DNA from: Doryteuthis pealeii
Taxonomy: Eukaryota > Mollusca > Cephalopoda > Myopsida > Loliginidae
Assembly (NCBI GenBank): GCA_023376005.1
Contig: CM042157.1
Span: 18,753,392 to 18,817,391 of the forward strand
DNA length: 64,000 bases
Direction of reading: 5' to 3'
Shown here: positions 20,938 to 31,439 of the stretch, piece after piece
Layout of the letters: every line of letters begins with the position of its first letter
Numbering within the stretch: the stretch's first letter is position 1
Made by a program: the position numbers and the translations under genes
Notes under the pieces: generated by a model
What the model was told of the DNA's origin: nothing
The model's database searches: none
Seen by the model: only the letters and a program-made list of their open reading frames with translations

Positions 20938-21487
20938 TAGAAAACTTATTTGATGGCAATGAAGGGGGTTATATATATATATCACCCTTTCACTTTTCTC
21001 TCCGTTTATGTAAATATCGTGCGATTCAAAAATCGATTCAACGCTAAAAGGTATCAGAGGATTTTTACTCTGGGGCATTTCTCAGAACTATTTGAAAATA
21101 AACGGAAATGGTATCCCAACTAATGGATATTGTAAGTTTACTTTTATGATAAATAAAAGTAAATGGGCGATCGAAGATATTAGCTTAATGCAAAAGTTCG
21201 TAGACCTACCTCTTGCCAAAATAATATTTGAATATAGTGAACTTATCTTTAGAGGAAGAATAGTTAATTATTATCTTACTTTTTCTGAGTTTTTTTTTTT
21301 ACATCTGTAGAAACTGGTGTTATTTAGTGAAGTTTCGGTGACAACAAGTGTCCCCACTGTTACATAATATATAAGCAGCTTATGATTTATGTACATACCT
21401 GTAGTTAGAATATTTGAATAAAGTTCATTAGATTTAAAATTGGAGATGGGAAATTTCCATAGCCGTTGGGTTATGATTGGCATGATG

Positions 21488-21690
21488 ATGACCCCAACTG
21501 ACCTACCGGTAGACGCGAGATAGTTTTAGCTTCAGATGCGACAGAGATTTCTGAGCGAGTGGACTCTCAAGTCGCTCGCTCTGCTGTCGGTCTCTCCTCG
21601 GCGGTATCATGGGTCGGTTGTGAAATAAAAGCTTTATCAGAAAACAGCCAAGTCTTGTTAGTTGATTATTAGGAACAAGAAATGGCCAGT
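21488..21690 (+). mobile_element. Possible LTR 3' part with primer-binding-like site
   Basis: A moderately GC-rich block (gtcgctcgctctgctgtcgg, ctcggcggtatcatggg) leads to an AATAAA signal (21626). A TG-rich tail follows, then ATGGCCAGTCCAACGGGAAGG, which resembles the TGGCGACC...GACGGGAAGG text that follows many Ty3/gypsy LTRs. A 41-codon frame starting at that ATG could be a gag start. No second LTR or target duplication is visible, so this is tentative. Confidence 0.35.
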
Positions 21691-21699
21691 CCAACGGGA

Positions 21700-22450
21700 A
21701 GGAAAAACCAACTCTTAACAGAAATCTCTAAAGAGAAGTTAGTTTGTATTGCAAAGAATAAAATGTTATTAATATTCTTAAACTTGTTGATGATTGAATG
21801 AAGCGTGTTTTCATTGTTATTGTTTGGAAAAAAAAGGAAACCGGTGAAAACCAAAAAGAGTTATCCACTCAAAATGAGCGAATTGGTCAAGTATGTTTTA
21901 TTGTTTATGGAATATTGTGTTATATAATAAATTTAAATTAATTAATGAATTGTCAAATAAAGTGATGTGGTGATATTATTTAATGAACGTTTGGAAGAAA
22001 CGGCATAATGATCTGAATTTTTAGATTATTTAAGGTAGAAGTTAATAAAATAAAAGTAGGGGAAAAAATTATGAAAAAAAGAGTTTGTGTATTAAATTAG
22101 TACGAAAATTTTTAAATTAAAATATCAAATTAAATTTTTTACAAACTGTATCAATCCACCAAAACTTTCAAATTTTTAACGGTCTCTGCGCTCCAAATGA
22201 TTAAAAAAATATTCTTTTTTCGAACATTTTAAAATTCTGTTTTGTCGCCAACGGATTTGTGTCTCTACTCAAAAAACCAAAAAAAAAAAAAAAAAATCAC
22301 TCTGATGAAGGTCGTAAAAAATCTCTCTGTGTACGGAATATTTTTACATTTTTCCTATTATCATTATTATCATCATTTCAACTTCATCTGATTATTTTAA
22401 TAATAAGAATAGCGTAATCCGTATACATTTTGATAAACGGACCGAAACAC
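21700..22450. other. AT-rich, nothing recognised
   Basis: Homopolymer A runs (22276-22296) and short AT-rich segments only. Confidence 0.45.
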
Positions 22451-22454
22451 ACGT

Positions 22455-22521
22455 GTAAGTGATATCGATTAAAAGTGATATCGATTAAAAGTGATATCGA
22501 TTAAAAGTGATATCGATTAAA
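22455..22521 (+). repeat. 17-bp minisatellite with ATCGAT cores
   Basis: Four consecutive units of AAAAGTGATATCGATTA, nearly perfect. Each unit carries GATATCGATT. Confidence 0.9.
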
Positions 22522-22601
22522 TTCATTTTTATCTATCTACATTTCTTTTCTTTACTCATTTTTTCCTCATATTGTCGGATTCAATTCCCTTTCCATTCTT
22601 A

Positions 22602-22617
22602 CACACACACACACACA

Positions 22618-22667
<50 letters not shown>
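22602..22667. repeat. (CA)n-(TA)n compound array
   Basis: (AC)n with one slip followed by (AT)n, the usual compound form in this window. Confidence 0.9.
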
Positions 22668-22673
<6 letters not shown>

Positions 22674-22784
22674 GTAAAAGGAGGTCGCGAAAGATAGTTA
22701 AAATACTATGAATATACTAGAATAAATATATAGGAGCGGATTAAGATAGATAAATAAAACATATTAGAATAGATTGGGGGCTTA

Positions 22785-22912
22785 CCTTCATAGGAAATGG
22801 TTTCGACGACACGAGTTCAAATCCTATAGGAAGCTGGTTGTATTTCACATAGCGCTCATACACTTTCAAAGATATTCATCAATTTATTCTTCCTCTATCT
22901 ATGGGTTCTTTA
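22785..22912 (+). mobile_element. SINE C fragment
   Basis: A B-box-like gagttcaaatcctat, gttgtatttcacatagcgctcatac and cctctatctatgggttctttaa give the SINE C order. It breaks directly into GA minisatellite units. Confidence 0.55.
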
Positions 22913-22913
22913 A

Positions 22914-23032
22914 CACGTGAAAGAAAACACGTGAAAACGAAAAGAAATGCAAAAAGGAAGAAGGAAGTGCGAAGAAAAGAATGGAAAGAAAACACGTGAA
23001 AAGGAAAAGAAATGCAAAAAGAAAGAAGGAAG
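22914..23032 (+). repeat. Two units of the GA-rich 65-bp minisatellite
   Basis: Two units (gaaaacacgtgaaaacgaaaag, aatgcaaaaaggaagaagg) match the large array at 24.2-25.1 kb, about 1.2 kb away. Confidence 0.8.
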
Positions 23033-23194
23033 ACAATAGTCCGAAAAATACAAATAATAGTAATTATCATTATCATTATTAGTTCAATGATGCAGCTATA
23101 TAGAAGTTCTGACACGGTCATAACTTTCCCGTTTTACGGGAAAGGAAGGTTGCGAAAGATGGTTAGCATGCTACTAGTATGCTACTAAAAATAT

Positions 23195-23320
23195 ATATAT
23201 GAGAACAATATACCCCTGTGGATTGAATAAACGGTTGGGTTCAAAGTTACGTGATAGCTCCCGATTACGACAAGAAGGTTCCCGAGTTTGAAAAGAACGT
23301 TACAGGGTTCTTTACCCTTA
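23195..23320 (+). mobile_element. SINE family I, internal fragment
   Basis: gagaacaatatacccc, gtggattgaataaacgg, gttcaaagttacgtgatagc and ccgattacgacaagaaggttcccgag match the middle of the copy at 25.8-26.15 kb. Confidence 0.55.
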
Positions 23321-23469
23321 CTTAAACAACCAGTTTAAGAGAAGGAAATCTTTGAATTTAAACATATCAGACGTTGCTTATGAACTTGACCATTTTCCAC
23401 ATCCTACGCATGCGGAGGGGTTTGGTAAATATATACCAAGATATGAGCAGATTAATATATATATATATT

Positions 23470-23757
23470 TACCAACCCATCAGCACATGCAGGACGCGAC
23501 ACAAGGTTAATTTTTAAGCGGAGTTTAAGAGGTTTGAATTCAGAGTTTTCCTTCTCCTATACTGGTTACCTATCAAAGGTTAAAAAGCCTAGCCTGTGCT
23601 ACTATTTACCCATAGCTGGAGGGAGAATATATGGATTCATACCTTTCCCAAGGGTATTAGTGCTATGTGAAATGCAAACAGCCACGTTGAGGATTTGAAC
23701 TCGGGGCGACGAGTTCATTTCCTACTACTCTAACCAATACACCACGCACCTTAAGAT
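23470..23757 (-). mobile_element. SINE C, nearly complete
   Basis: It has the same order as 9935-10190, including the far tail (ccaacccatcagcacatgcaggacgcgacacaagg) that is also present at 34.17 kb. B box in plus text: gatttgaactcggggcgacg. Confidence 0.65.
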
Positions 23758-24204
23758 TAATATAGGTAGATTTATAGATAGATATTTATACACGTGTCTA
23801 TACGTATAATGGATATTTCTTTTGCAAATTCTTTGGCTTTGTGTAATCCATAAATAGACAGGTTGTTATAGTTTTTACATTTTATATTCTTGAAGTTCGT
23901 GAAAGGTGATGAGAAAAATATGTGTAAAAGGAAGTTCGTGCCGGGTCGCGATTCGTAAAATAGCAGACGTTGAATAAAGAAAAAAAGAAATAGGAAAAAC
24001 GTTGATTTGAATGCAATCGTATCCGACTTTGACCTCGAAAAAAAAAAAACAACTCATGAATGTATAACGTGTAAAAAGAAAGAAGAAAAAAAAGTAAAAA
24101 CGGAAGAGATATTTATAAAATAAGAAAGACGGAAGTTAAAGAAAAATACGACAGGAAAAAAAAAGAAGAAATTGAATATTGAATTTAAAAGAAAGAATAG
24201 GAAG

Positions 24205-25140
24205 TAAATGCGAAGAAGTACAAAAAGAAAGAAGGAAGTGCGAAGAAAAGAATGGAAAGAAAACACGTGAAAAGAAAAGAAATACAAAAAGAAAGAAGGA
24301 AATGCGAAGAAAAGAATGGAATGAAAACACGTGAAAAGGAATAGAAATGCAAAAAGAAAGAAGGAAGTGCGAAGAAAAGAATGGAAAGAAAACATGTGAA
24401 AACGAAAAGAAATGGAAAGAAGGAAGTGCGAAGAAAAGAATGGAAGAAAACATGTGAAAACGAAAAGAAATGCAGAAAGAAGAAGAAAAGAAAAGAAAGA
24501 AACACGTGAAAACGAAAAGAAATGCAAAAGAAAGAAGGAAGAAGATGGAAGAAAACATGTGAAAACGAAAAAGAAAAGAAAGAAAGAAGAAGAAAGTGCG
24601 AAGAAAAGAATGGAAAGAAAACACGTGAAAACGAAAAGAAATGCAAAAAGAAGAAGGAAGTGCAAAGAAGAGAATGGAAGAAAACATGTGAAAACGAAAA
24701 AATGCAGAAAGAAAGAAGAAAGGCGAAGAAAGAATGGAAAGAAAACACGTGAAAACGAAAAGAAAAAAAAAAGAATGAAAAGAATGGAAGAAAACATGTG
24801 AAAACGAAAGAAAATGCAGAAAGAAAGAAGAAAGTGCGAAGAAAAGAATGGAAAAAAAAAACGAAATGCAAAAGAAAGAAGGAAGTGCAAAGAAAGAATG
24901 GAAGAAAACATGTGAAAAAAAAAAGAAATGCAGAAGAGAAGAAATGGAAAGAAAACACGTGAAAACGAAAAGAAAAAAAAAGAAGGAAGTGCAAAGAAGA
25001 GAATGGAAGAAAACATGTGAAAACGAAAAGAAATGCAGAAAGAAAGAAGAAAGTGCGAAGAAAAGAATGGAAAGAAAACACGTGAAAACGAAAAGAAATG
25101 CAAAAAGAAAGAAGGAAGTGCGAAGAAAAGGAAGAATGAA
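24205..25140 (+). repeat. GA-rich minisatellite with alternating unit types
   Basis: About fourteen units of 50-66 bp follow the pattern gaatggaa(a)gaaaaca[ct]gtgaaaacgaaaagaaatgca. One unit type has ggaaagaaaacacgtg and ...gcaaaaagaaagaaggaagtgc; the other has ggaagaaaacatgtg and ...gcagaaagaaagaagaaagtgcg. From about 24600 they mostly alternate, so the real repeating unit is a dimer. Frames of 369 and 370 codons on the minus strand are translations of this array. Confidence 0.85.
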
Positions 25141-25414
25141 AGAAGTATATGAATAGAGAACAAATGGAAATAAATTCGAACTCGAAGAAAAAGGACAGAT
25201 ATTCGAAAAAGAGTGGAAAAAATGTGAAAAAGAGGCTAAGGAAAAAGGTAAGAAAGAAAAAAGAAAGAAAACAAAATATACAAAGAATAGGAAACATAGG
25301 AGGAAGAATTAAATGAAATGAAAAAGAAAAATGAAAGAAAAGGAAGAAATATGTGAAGAAGATGAAAACAGTAAGAAATGCGAAGGAAAAAGGAAAAAGA
25401 AAAGAAATTTTTAG

Positions 25415-25662
25415 CTGAATGAGAACAATATACCCCCCCCCCGTGGATTGAATAAACGATTAAAAGGTTCCTGGTTCGATACCACCGATCGCCAACAGCG
25501 TATGAGTAACACAGGGATCTGTGTGGTAAAGTTAGGAACTAATGTTAAGGAGGCGTTCTACCTAAGATGCTAAAAAACAATCTCTTTGGTCTTACGCTAG
25601 TGAAAAGGGGATAGGTTCCCTCAATGCCTGGCTGATACCGACTTTAGGCCACCTCGACGACA
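25415..25662 (+). mobile_element. SINE I fragment fused to a 5'-truncated SINE D
   Basis: gagaacaatatacccc...gtggattgaataaacg is SINE I text. From about 25463 it becomes SINE D from its B box onward (ggttcctggttcgatacc, cagcgtatgagtaacacag, ctggctgataccgactttaggcc). The junction could be template switching during reverse transcription or plain nested insertion. Confidence 0.65.
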
Positions 25663-25806
25663 TTACTTTTTTACTTAAAGGAAATATATTGATGATTGAT
25701 ATTTCAAGATGCACCATGGTTTACAGCCCGTCCCACCTGCATACAGGATGAAGATTATTTCTCTGAATGTTTGAGATGAGGCTTGATGATTCGTATTATT
25801 TGTATT

Positions 25807-26148
25807 ATTCGGACTATTGACACATAGCCTAGTGGATAAAGGAGTTAGGTTAAGACAGTTCTAAGTGACAGTTATCTCTAGAATGCAGATTCAATCCTGG
25901 TCAGCTAAACACCAGTACCCCAGCTATGGTTAGCGGAATGAGAACAGGATAATCCCGTGGACTGAATTAAGGGGTTCAAAGTTCTGTGATGGCCCCCGAT
26001 TACGACCACAAGGTTCCCGAGTTCGAAAAGAAGGTTTTAGAGTTCAAGAAGGATCCCGAGTCCGACTAAAAATACCTGAAGAAGGCCGGAGAGAATATCA
26101 ACCGAAACGTTGTACAGATAACAGTGAAGATGAGGACAATAGTTCGAT
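25807..26148 (+). mobile_element. SINE I, near full length
   Basis: The head CATAGCCTAGTGGATAAAGG has an A-box-like core and GCAGATTCAATCCTGG a B-box-like one. The body repeats a short 'accacaaggttcccgagttcgaaaagaaggtt' minisatellite. The tail is CCTGAAGAAGGCCGG...CAACCGAAACGTTGTACAG. The tail contains a GAAGAAGG...CCGAAACG layout that resembles a decayed hammerhead core, but paired stems are not convincing. Confidence 0.65.
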
Positions 26149-26459
26149 TAATAAAAAAAATAGTAAAAATGTGAATGTTTTTTTTTTTTTTTTTTAGTTC
26201 TGAAGGTTAGATTTCTAGTAATTGTTTTTAACAGAATTAAATGAAAAAAATTCCATTCTTCTAAAATCTTTAAAGTTGCTCCTGCTAACTAAAAAGGCAA
26301 ATTCACGTTTGATACAGTTGACTAACTTGTCAGTTCAAATGAATCCCACTTCTATTCAAAATTCTTAATGTTCCTTTAACAATTAATGTTTGGTTGTTGA
26401 TGCGTAATACTATTATATATCCCTTATAATCATCGGATATACAATAGAGAGAGTTCATG

Positions 26460-26520
26460 TCGGGTGATAGAGAGAGAGACAGACAGAGAGAGACAGACAG
26501 ACAGACAGAGACAGAGACTA
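26460..26520. repeat. (GA)n/(GACA)n microsatellite
   Basis: Short purine tracts agagagagacagacag preceding a repeat B start. Confidence 0.85.
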
Positions 26521-26521
26521 T

Positions 26522-26905
26522 GGTTTGGTTTGATATGGTTTGTCTTGTTTTACGGCATATCGACCTTGGTGGGTCATTTAATGCCGACAAAGTTTTGAAA
26601 TAAATTCATTCTTAATGGATAATCAAATTCTGTTATAAACCCATGTTTTTCTATTCAACCCATACATGAGACCCTAACAGATATTACCACTCCGGTTCAG
26701 AGTGACCAAGGAGCAATGGTGATGAAGGGGTGCTCCATATTCCCCAAACCTCCAAAACAGGATCCTCACCATCAGATAGAGTTTAACGTAATTCCCAGAA
26801 CATGTAGACTCAGCCACGCGCCTCCACAACAAAATCGTTGTAGGGAGACATATGTGGTTTCCCACACCACGTGTCCACATGATAATTCACTATCAAATAA
26901 CCTTC
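26522..26905 (+). repeat. Repeat B, 5' two thirds
   Basis: It matches 38.74 and 63.50 kb through tacggcatatcgacc, gggtcatttaatgccgac, attcttaatggata, taccactccggttcagagtg, agcaatggtgatgaagg and accatcagatagag. It diverges after tcagccacgcg. Confidence 0.65.
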
Positions 26906-27074
26906 TATTTGTCCCCGTTCTTGGAACGGATAAGACCTATTTCTTTCAGTCCTCAGTCATGGAGCAAAAAGGACATGTTTTCCATTTTCTGTTCTTAAAA
27001 AAGAATTGAAACAATTTTTCACTTCTTTCAACATGTCATTTTATTGCATCTAGCAATGAAGACCATTGAAGGCA

Positions 27075-27335
27075 AGTAAGATTTTCCGGTAAAATTTGCA
27101 AATCATACGCCAATCCCATGATATTTCAAGGTGACCCAAAAAAACAGAACCCAATTTATTTATTTATTTTCCCATTAAACTAACCCTAAACCCCAACCCT
27201 AACCCTAACCTTAACCCTAACTCTAAACCCCGCTAATTAAAATTACCAGTTTTATTGCAAAATTCGTGGGTTCTGTTTTTCTGTGTCATATGATTTTGAG
27301 TATGATTTGCAAGTTTTACCGATTTTCCTCGCAAT
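27075..27335. mobile_element. Inverted-repeat element with telomere-like centre
   Basis: Left arm (ggtaaaatttgcaaatcatac, gacccaaaaaaacagaaccca) and right arm (tgggttctgtttttctgtgtc, gtatgatttgcaagttttacc) are inverted and about 60-90 bp long. Between them lies a run of CCCTAA/CCCCAA units at 27180-27232. No coding sequence. Confidence 0.6.
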
Positions 27336-27344
27336 TTCATTGTA

Positions 27345-27820
27345 CCTTTTCTTATACTTTGTCCGTTTGTGTACAGTTTAAATGTTGGGGCAAGTTATTT
27401 TGTTGTTGCAGAGGAGAGCTAAAATAATGAATGATTTAAACAACCTTTTGTATGACGAAAGACCGAGGAAGATTGACTTATCGACGTACAAGAGGGGATA
27501 TGATTGAAGTCTACAAATATACACATGGATTTTATTCAAAATATCAATACCAGGGGTCATAAATTAAAACTCTTAAAATGTTTGTAAAGCAAATGCGAGA
27601 CAAAATTATTTTAGTAACAGAATGGTGAATACATGGAATAAACTACCATCATCAATAGCGAATGCCCCATCTCTAAACTCCTTTAAGGCATGTTAAATAA
27701 TCTGTGGAAACATTATAAATATTCTGTGGAATTAAGATGAACGTATAGAAGGAACAGCTGACAGTTCTCAGACCTAATATACTAGCTAAAAAGATATTAT
27801 TATTGTTCACTCCTTTTTGA
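27345..27820. other. Unrecognised sequence
   Basis: A 60-codon minus-strand frame (27378-27560) and surrounding AT-rich text match nothing I know. 27560-27780 has a faint coding look in short pieces but too many breaks to support. Confidence 0.35.
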
Positions 27821-27824
27821 GTTT

Positions 27825-27967
27825 TTCAGATCAGCGTTAGCTGATGGTATTTTACTGGAGTCTGAGTAACAACAAGTCTCCTCAGGTCTCCAGGACTCTT
27901 CTGAGTATTGCGGCAGATTGCAGCAGTGTAGTATTCTGGATGGTCTCAATTCTTCCTCTGATTTTTA
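27825..27967 (-). pseudogene. R2/NeSL-type LINE tail, cut by Helitron
   Basis: It is nearly the same text as 15545-15690 (cagcgttagctgatgg, ctggagtctgagtaacaac, ctcctcaggtctccagg, gcggcagattgcagcag). On the minus strand this is the extreme C-terminus of the same endonuclease protein. It ends precisely where the Helitron 3' terminus begins at 27968. Confidence 0.65.
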
Positions 27968-28565
27968 TTAGCAACAAAAAAAACACCCTCCGGGTGGTTT
28001 AAAAATTAATTTTTAAAAAGATATTGTCTGAGGGGAGGCAGTTAAAAATTCGATGTCTGAGGGTTTTTATCATAAGTAAGCAAATTCATTAAATTTATTA
28101 AGGGAATAAAAAAAAATAGCAATTTGAAATGGAAACTTAGTCCTGTTCCCCTCAATATGTTGCGTTCATATATTAATTATTAATTAAATAATTATTTTGA
28201 TTATTTTGCACATAAATTTTACACAAAATCATAGGTATTTATTTATTTGTAAACATTTAGTTAACTTATTGTGGCGAGATTAAAAAATATTTTTTTAAAT
28301 GGATTACAAATTTGGCAAATAATTTTTTCCATTTAAAATAATACAATTTTCTAATTAATTTCATAGTTTATATATTTTATTTATTTAAATAATATATAGT
28401 TTATTTATTATAATTGAATGGATTCAAACATTGAATTATAAAGAATAGCTTGTATCTATTTTATTAATAATAATTGTTCTTTATTCTATGTATTGGCGAC
28501 TTTGGTAATTGTGACGTAGGCAGTAACGTAATTTTTGTTATAGACAAAAACCGGAAGCGAATCTC

Positions 28566-28571
<6 letters not shown>
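27968..28571 (-). mobile_element. Helitron family A2, longer copy
   Basis: Plus strand A|TTAG at 27967/27968 is the complement of a CTAA 3' end; the hairpin CACCCTCCGGGTG lies 10-25 bp inside. It shares text with 12296-12690 up to aaccggaagcgaatctccatt, where (TTA)n replaces the last bases of the 5' end. Extra AT-rich sequence at about 28150-28480 makes it longer than the other copy. Confidence 0.7.

Positions 28572-28612
<41 letters not shown>
28567..28612. repeat. (TTA)n array between two Helitrons
   Basis: About 46 bp of (ATT)n replace the terminal TC-end of one Helitron and abut the CTRR-end of the next. Confidence 0.9.
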
Positions 28613-28615
<3 letters not shown>

Positions 28616-29135
28616 GCAAATGTATGCACCCTACGGGTGCAAGTTTTTATGTTTTAATATGATAAAATATCATGTTAAATTAGAAAGGCTAATAACACTA
28701 AATAAGAATGCAGATAAAAATATTTGGAACAGAGGGGGTATTATCGAAAAATAGAACAGCTTTGAAACTAACTCTTCCATCATTTTCCATTACTCCCGTC
28801 TTTCATTGGTAAATTTTCCTAATTTAACTCTTTACTTAGATAGGAAGTAAAGGATAATATTACAGTTATTTCTTCTTAATGAATTTCTTTTAGATTTATC
28901 CCAGAGATTTTTGCTCATATTCAATAAGATAAAACCAAACAATTAGAAATCAATAATACTTAGCATATATTTATTAAAATCAATTTTTAAGATCAATATG
29001 CAAATTATCCTTCCCATTCACACTGTAAACCAGTATTTTGTTGTATATATAAATACAATTGCGTATTATTAGTATGTAGACCTGGCCAACGCCGGGGGTC
29101 CAGTGGCTTCGGCCCTGGATCTTTACTAGTTAATA

Positions 29136-29255
29136 GGTCGATCCCAGGGGGCCATCCCCCAGGCAACACCTGCCCCCTCGATTTAAAGGGCAGGCTGGGT
29201 TTATTGCCCAGTGCCTGAGGCGCCCCCTTGAGGGGGAATGCCGACGGATCGACGC
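29136..29255 (-). repeat. Five-hairpin GC cassette, tandem copy 1
   Basis: Closing arms are present with one or two base losses (ggtcgatccca / ggatcgacgc). Internal hairpins GGGGGCCATCCCCC, CAGGCAACACCTG and TGGGTTTATTGCCCA are kept. Confidence 0.7.
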
Positions 29256-29412
29256 AATTTTTCACCTGCCACTCCACGAGCTTCGGCTGGGTGGTCCACG
29301 TTAATAGGGACTTTGTGCCTGACCCGTACAAGTGGGGTACGCGGTAAATACAGTAGACCTGGCCAACGCCGGGGGTCCAGTGGCTTCGGCCCTGGATCTT
29401 TACAAGTTAATA

Positions 29413-29535
29413 GCGTCGATCCCAGGGGGCTATCCCCTCAGGCAACACCTGCCCCTTGATTTAAAGGGGCAGGGCTGGGTTTATTGCCAGTGCCTGAGGC
29501 GCCCCCCTTGAGGGGGATGCCGACGGGATCGACGC
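29413..29535 (-). repeat. Five-hairpin GC cassette, tandem copy 2
   Basis: It has full closing arms GCGTCGATCCCA/GGGATCGACGC. One hairpin carries a G-to-loop change (GGGGGCTATCCCCT), otherwise as in 6587-6712. Confidence 0.7.
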
Positions 29536-29814
29536 AATTTTTCACCTGCCACTCCATGAGCTTCGGTTTGTGGGTGGTCCCACGTTAATAGGGACTTTGT
29601 GCCTGACCCGTACAAGTGGGGTACGTGGTAAATACCATGTAGATATGGTCAACAGTCTTAATAATGTAAAACAATTTTATTATTCATTGAGGTTTAAATA
29701 AAAATAAAATCATGGAGAATATGATGTAAATAACTAAGGGAACTGTGAAATGAGTAGTAATATAGTTTCGGTTACAGACAGACAAACACACAATTTCCAT
29801 TATAATAAGATTAT

Positions 29815-30098
29815 AAATCAAATGTACCAGAATCAAGCATAAATAATCTCATATAGCAATTTACAAAGGGTTACTATTGAAAATAGCTTGCATTATATAA
29901 AGGTTCAAATATTCAAGATATCAGCTGTAGGTAATAAAAAAATGATTATTGTGAATATTATAGTTCTATTACCAAAATAAATGGTCTTTTATAGCAACAA
30001 AAACATTGATGGCATTATGCAAAGTTTCAGATACCCAACGTTGAAGTGAACGTGTTAATTTATTTTACTCATTCAATTTATCAAATTCACACGGACTC
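29815..30098. other. AT-rich spacer, nothing recognised
   Basis: No coding, tRNA-like or terminal-repeat signal. Confidence 0.4.
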
Positions 30099-30614
30099 TG
30101 TCACGTATTAAATCAGACCTATTAAACATGATATTGTTGTATACCCTTTTCATTACTTCTATTCTTCTATTCTTCTTTTGTCTGAGGTCTTTTCTATCTT
30201 ACGTCTTCTTCTTGTGTCAGGACTTCGTCTTGGTGACTTCGTCTTGGTGGTCGGTCGCACTTAACTCATTTCTTCTTCTGTTCTTCTATCTCTTATCACT
30301 CTTGTTACCAAGACATTCACCAAACACAAAACTGTGTATTTTCTTAAGCTTTTATTTCCTTAACTAAACATTTCATGTAACTAAACATCTGACTAACATA
30401 GCGCGCGTATGCAGTGAGTTCCAGTTAAGGCAGCACATCTCTGCCCGACGTCAAACTGAAACTGAGGACCAACCAGGTCCCACGTGACTTCACGTATTTC
30501 ACGGGCTTTCTGTACTATTCCATGGAAAGTCCCGCCCGTGATATGAAAGGGCCATCCCTTTAGAAATACAGGGGATTGACCATAATCTTATGCAACCGCA
30601 TAGATTATGTAACA
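30099..30614 (+). mobile_element. Probable solo LTR, family D
   Basis: It begins TGTCACGTA and ends TTATGTAACA. The closely related sequence at 59939-60500 begins TGTTACGTA with the same end. Shared blocks are ttaccaagacattcacc, cttttatttccttaact, tagcgcgcg, gcagcaca-like text and gcaaccgcatagattatg, a small hairpin. Ends of TG...CA type fit an LTR; the inverted TGTTAC/GTAACA ends would also fit a TIR element. I do not see a target duplication here. Confidence 0.6.
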
Positions 30615-30619
30615 ATATG

Positions 30620-30925
30620 TGCATTGTTCACGCAAGTTAGTTGTTTGTCTTTCCTTACCGAATGGCCCGTGACAGTGAATCCATGGAGGCACAAATGCTT
30701 TATAAGGACATAGTGTTGATTATAAATTACCCACAATACTTTTGCCGTCATTTTTGCGGTCATAAACTTTATATCAAATTCAAATTTACTCTGTCGCAAA
30801 AAGAAGGAAGGGTCGAAATTCTAAGCCTCTAGTTAACGTAACTGTTTCATTATGAGTCTGAACCTTGGACTCACTAAAATTCAAATTCAGTTTCCCGTCT
30901 TCAGCGTACCATCACATGACATCTC
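30620..30925. other. Unrecognised sequence
   Basis: Two frames on opposite strands (30605-30799 -, 30641-30832 +) overlap and resemble no family I know. Confidence 0.35.
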
Positions 30926-31085
30926 TTGACCAATCAGCGCTCAGCTTTATTTTTGTCAGCGTTCAGCTTTATTTTTATTTTCACATTTTTTATCATATTT
31001 TTATCACATTTTTATCACATTATTTTTATTATCACATTTTTATCAGCGCTCAGCTTTATTTTTGTCAGCGTTCAACTTTCTTTTT
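30926..31085 (+). repeat. Duplicated CAGCG(C/T)TCAGCTTTATTTTT minisatellite
   Basis: The block cagcgctcagctttattttt plus gtcagcgttcagctttattttt occurs twice, about 105 bp apart, with repeated 'tttttatcacat' units between. The two frames here are translations of it. The first block is preceded by a CCAAT-like gaccaatcag. Confidence 0.7.
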
Positions 31086-31439
31086 ATTTTCATACTGGAA
31101 GGTTGATCTATGACCCCCACTGTCAATCACAGTCTCGCCAACTTCGTTGCTGGTGTTGACCTTTAATAATTTGAACCCAGTATTGTACATTAGGTTATTA
31201 ATAACATCATGCAATTGAATACAGAATTTATTCTTGTTTTAATACACATGACCAATACTTATAATAATATAATAATGGGCACTACTCATTAGAGCTATTG
31301 AAAATCAAAAACTAACAGAAAAAGTACGAAATATTTTTTTTTCTAAGAATACAGATGCCATTAAGAACATAGACCGCCCTGTCGTCTGGGTGTTAGAATG
31401 CACCTCTGCAGAGGAGTAAGACTCTCCCAATGAGCCATC

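Larger units (their letters stand above)
28613..29810 (-). mobile_element. Helitron family A with two GC cassettes
   Basis: Plus strand A|TTAGCAAATG, hairpin GCACCCTACGGGTGC, and the 5' end CCATTATAATAAGA at 29810 followed by host T. It is about 1.2 kb rather than 0.9 kb because a 277-bp module, 29076-29352, is repeated in tandem to about 29637. Each repeat contains one hairpin cassette. No Rep/helicase coding. Confidence 0.8.

Noticed and set aside
20885..21078. Upstream extension of the Penelope protein beyond the (TA)n
   Set aside because: The frame on the far side of the microsatellite shows none of the expected residues; continuity is through (TA)n only.
22455..22521. CRISPR-like short direct repeats
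   Set aside because: Units are contiguous without spacers and the DNA is eukaryotic.
24054..25297. Two long minus-strand frames (369 and 370 codons) in different phases
   Set aside because: Both read the same GA-rich minisatellite; the proteins are repeated F/S/H/R strings and exist only because the repeat lacks stops in several frames.
25807..26148. A third working hammerhead in SINE I (GAAGAAGG...CCGAAACG)
   Set aside because: The CTGATGA core reads CTGAAGA, no convincing stem I partner is present, and the middle segment does not fold as stem II.
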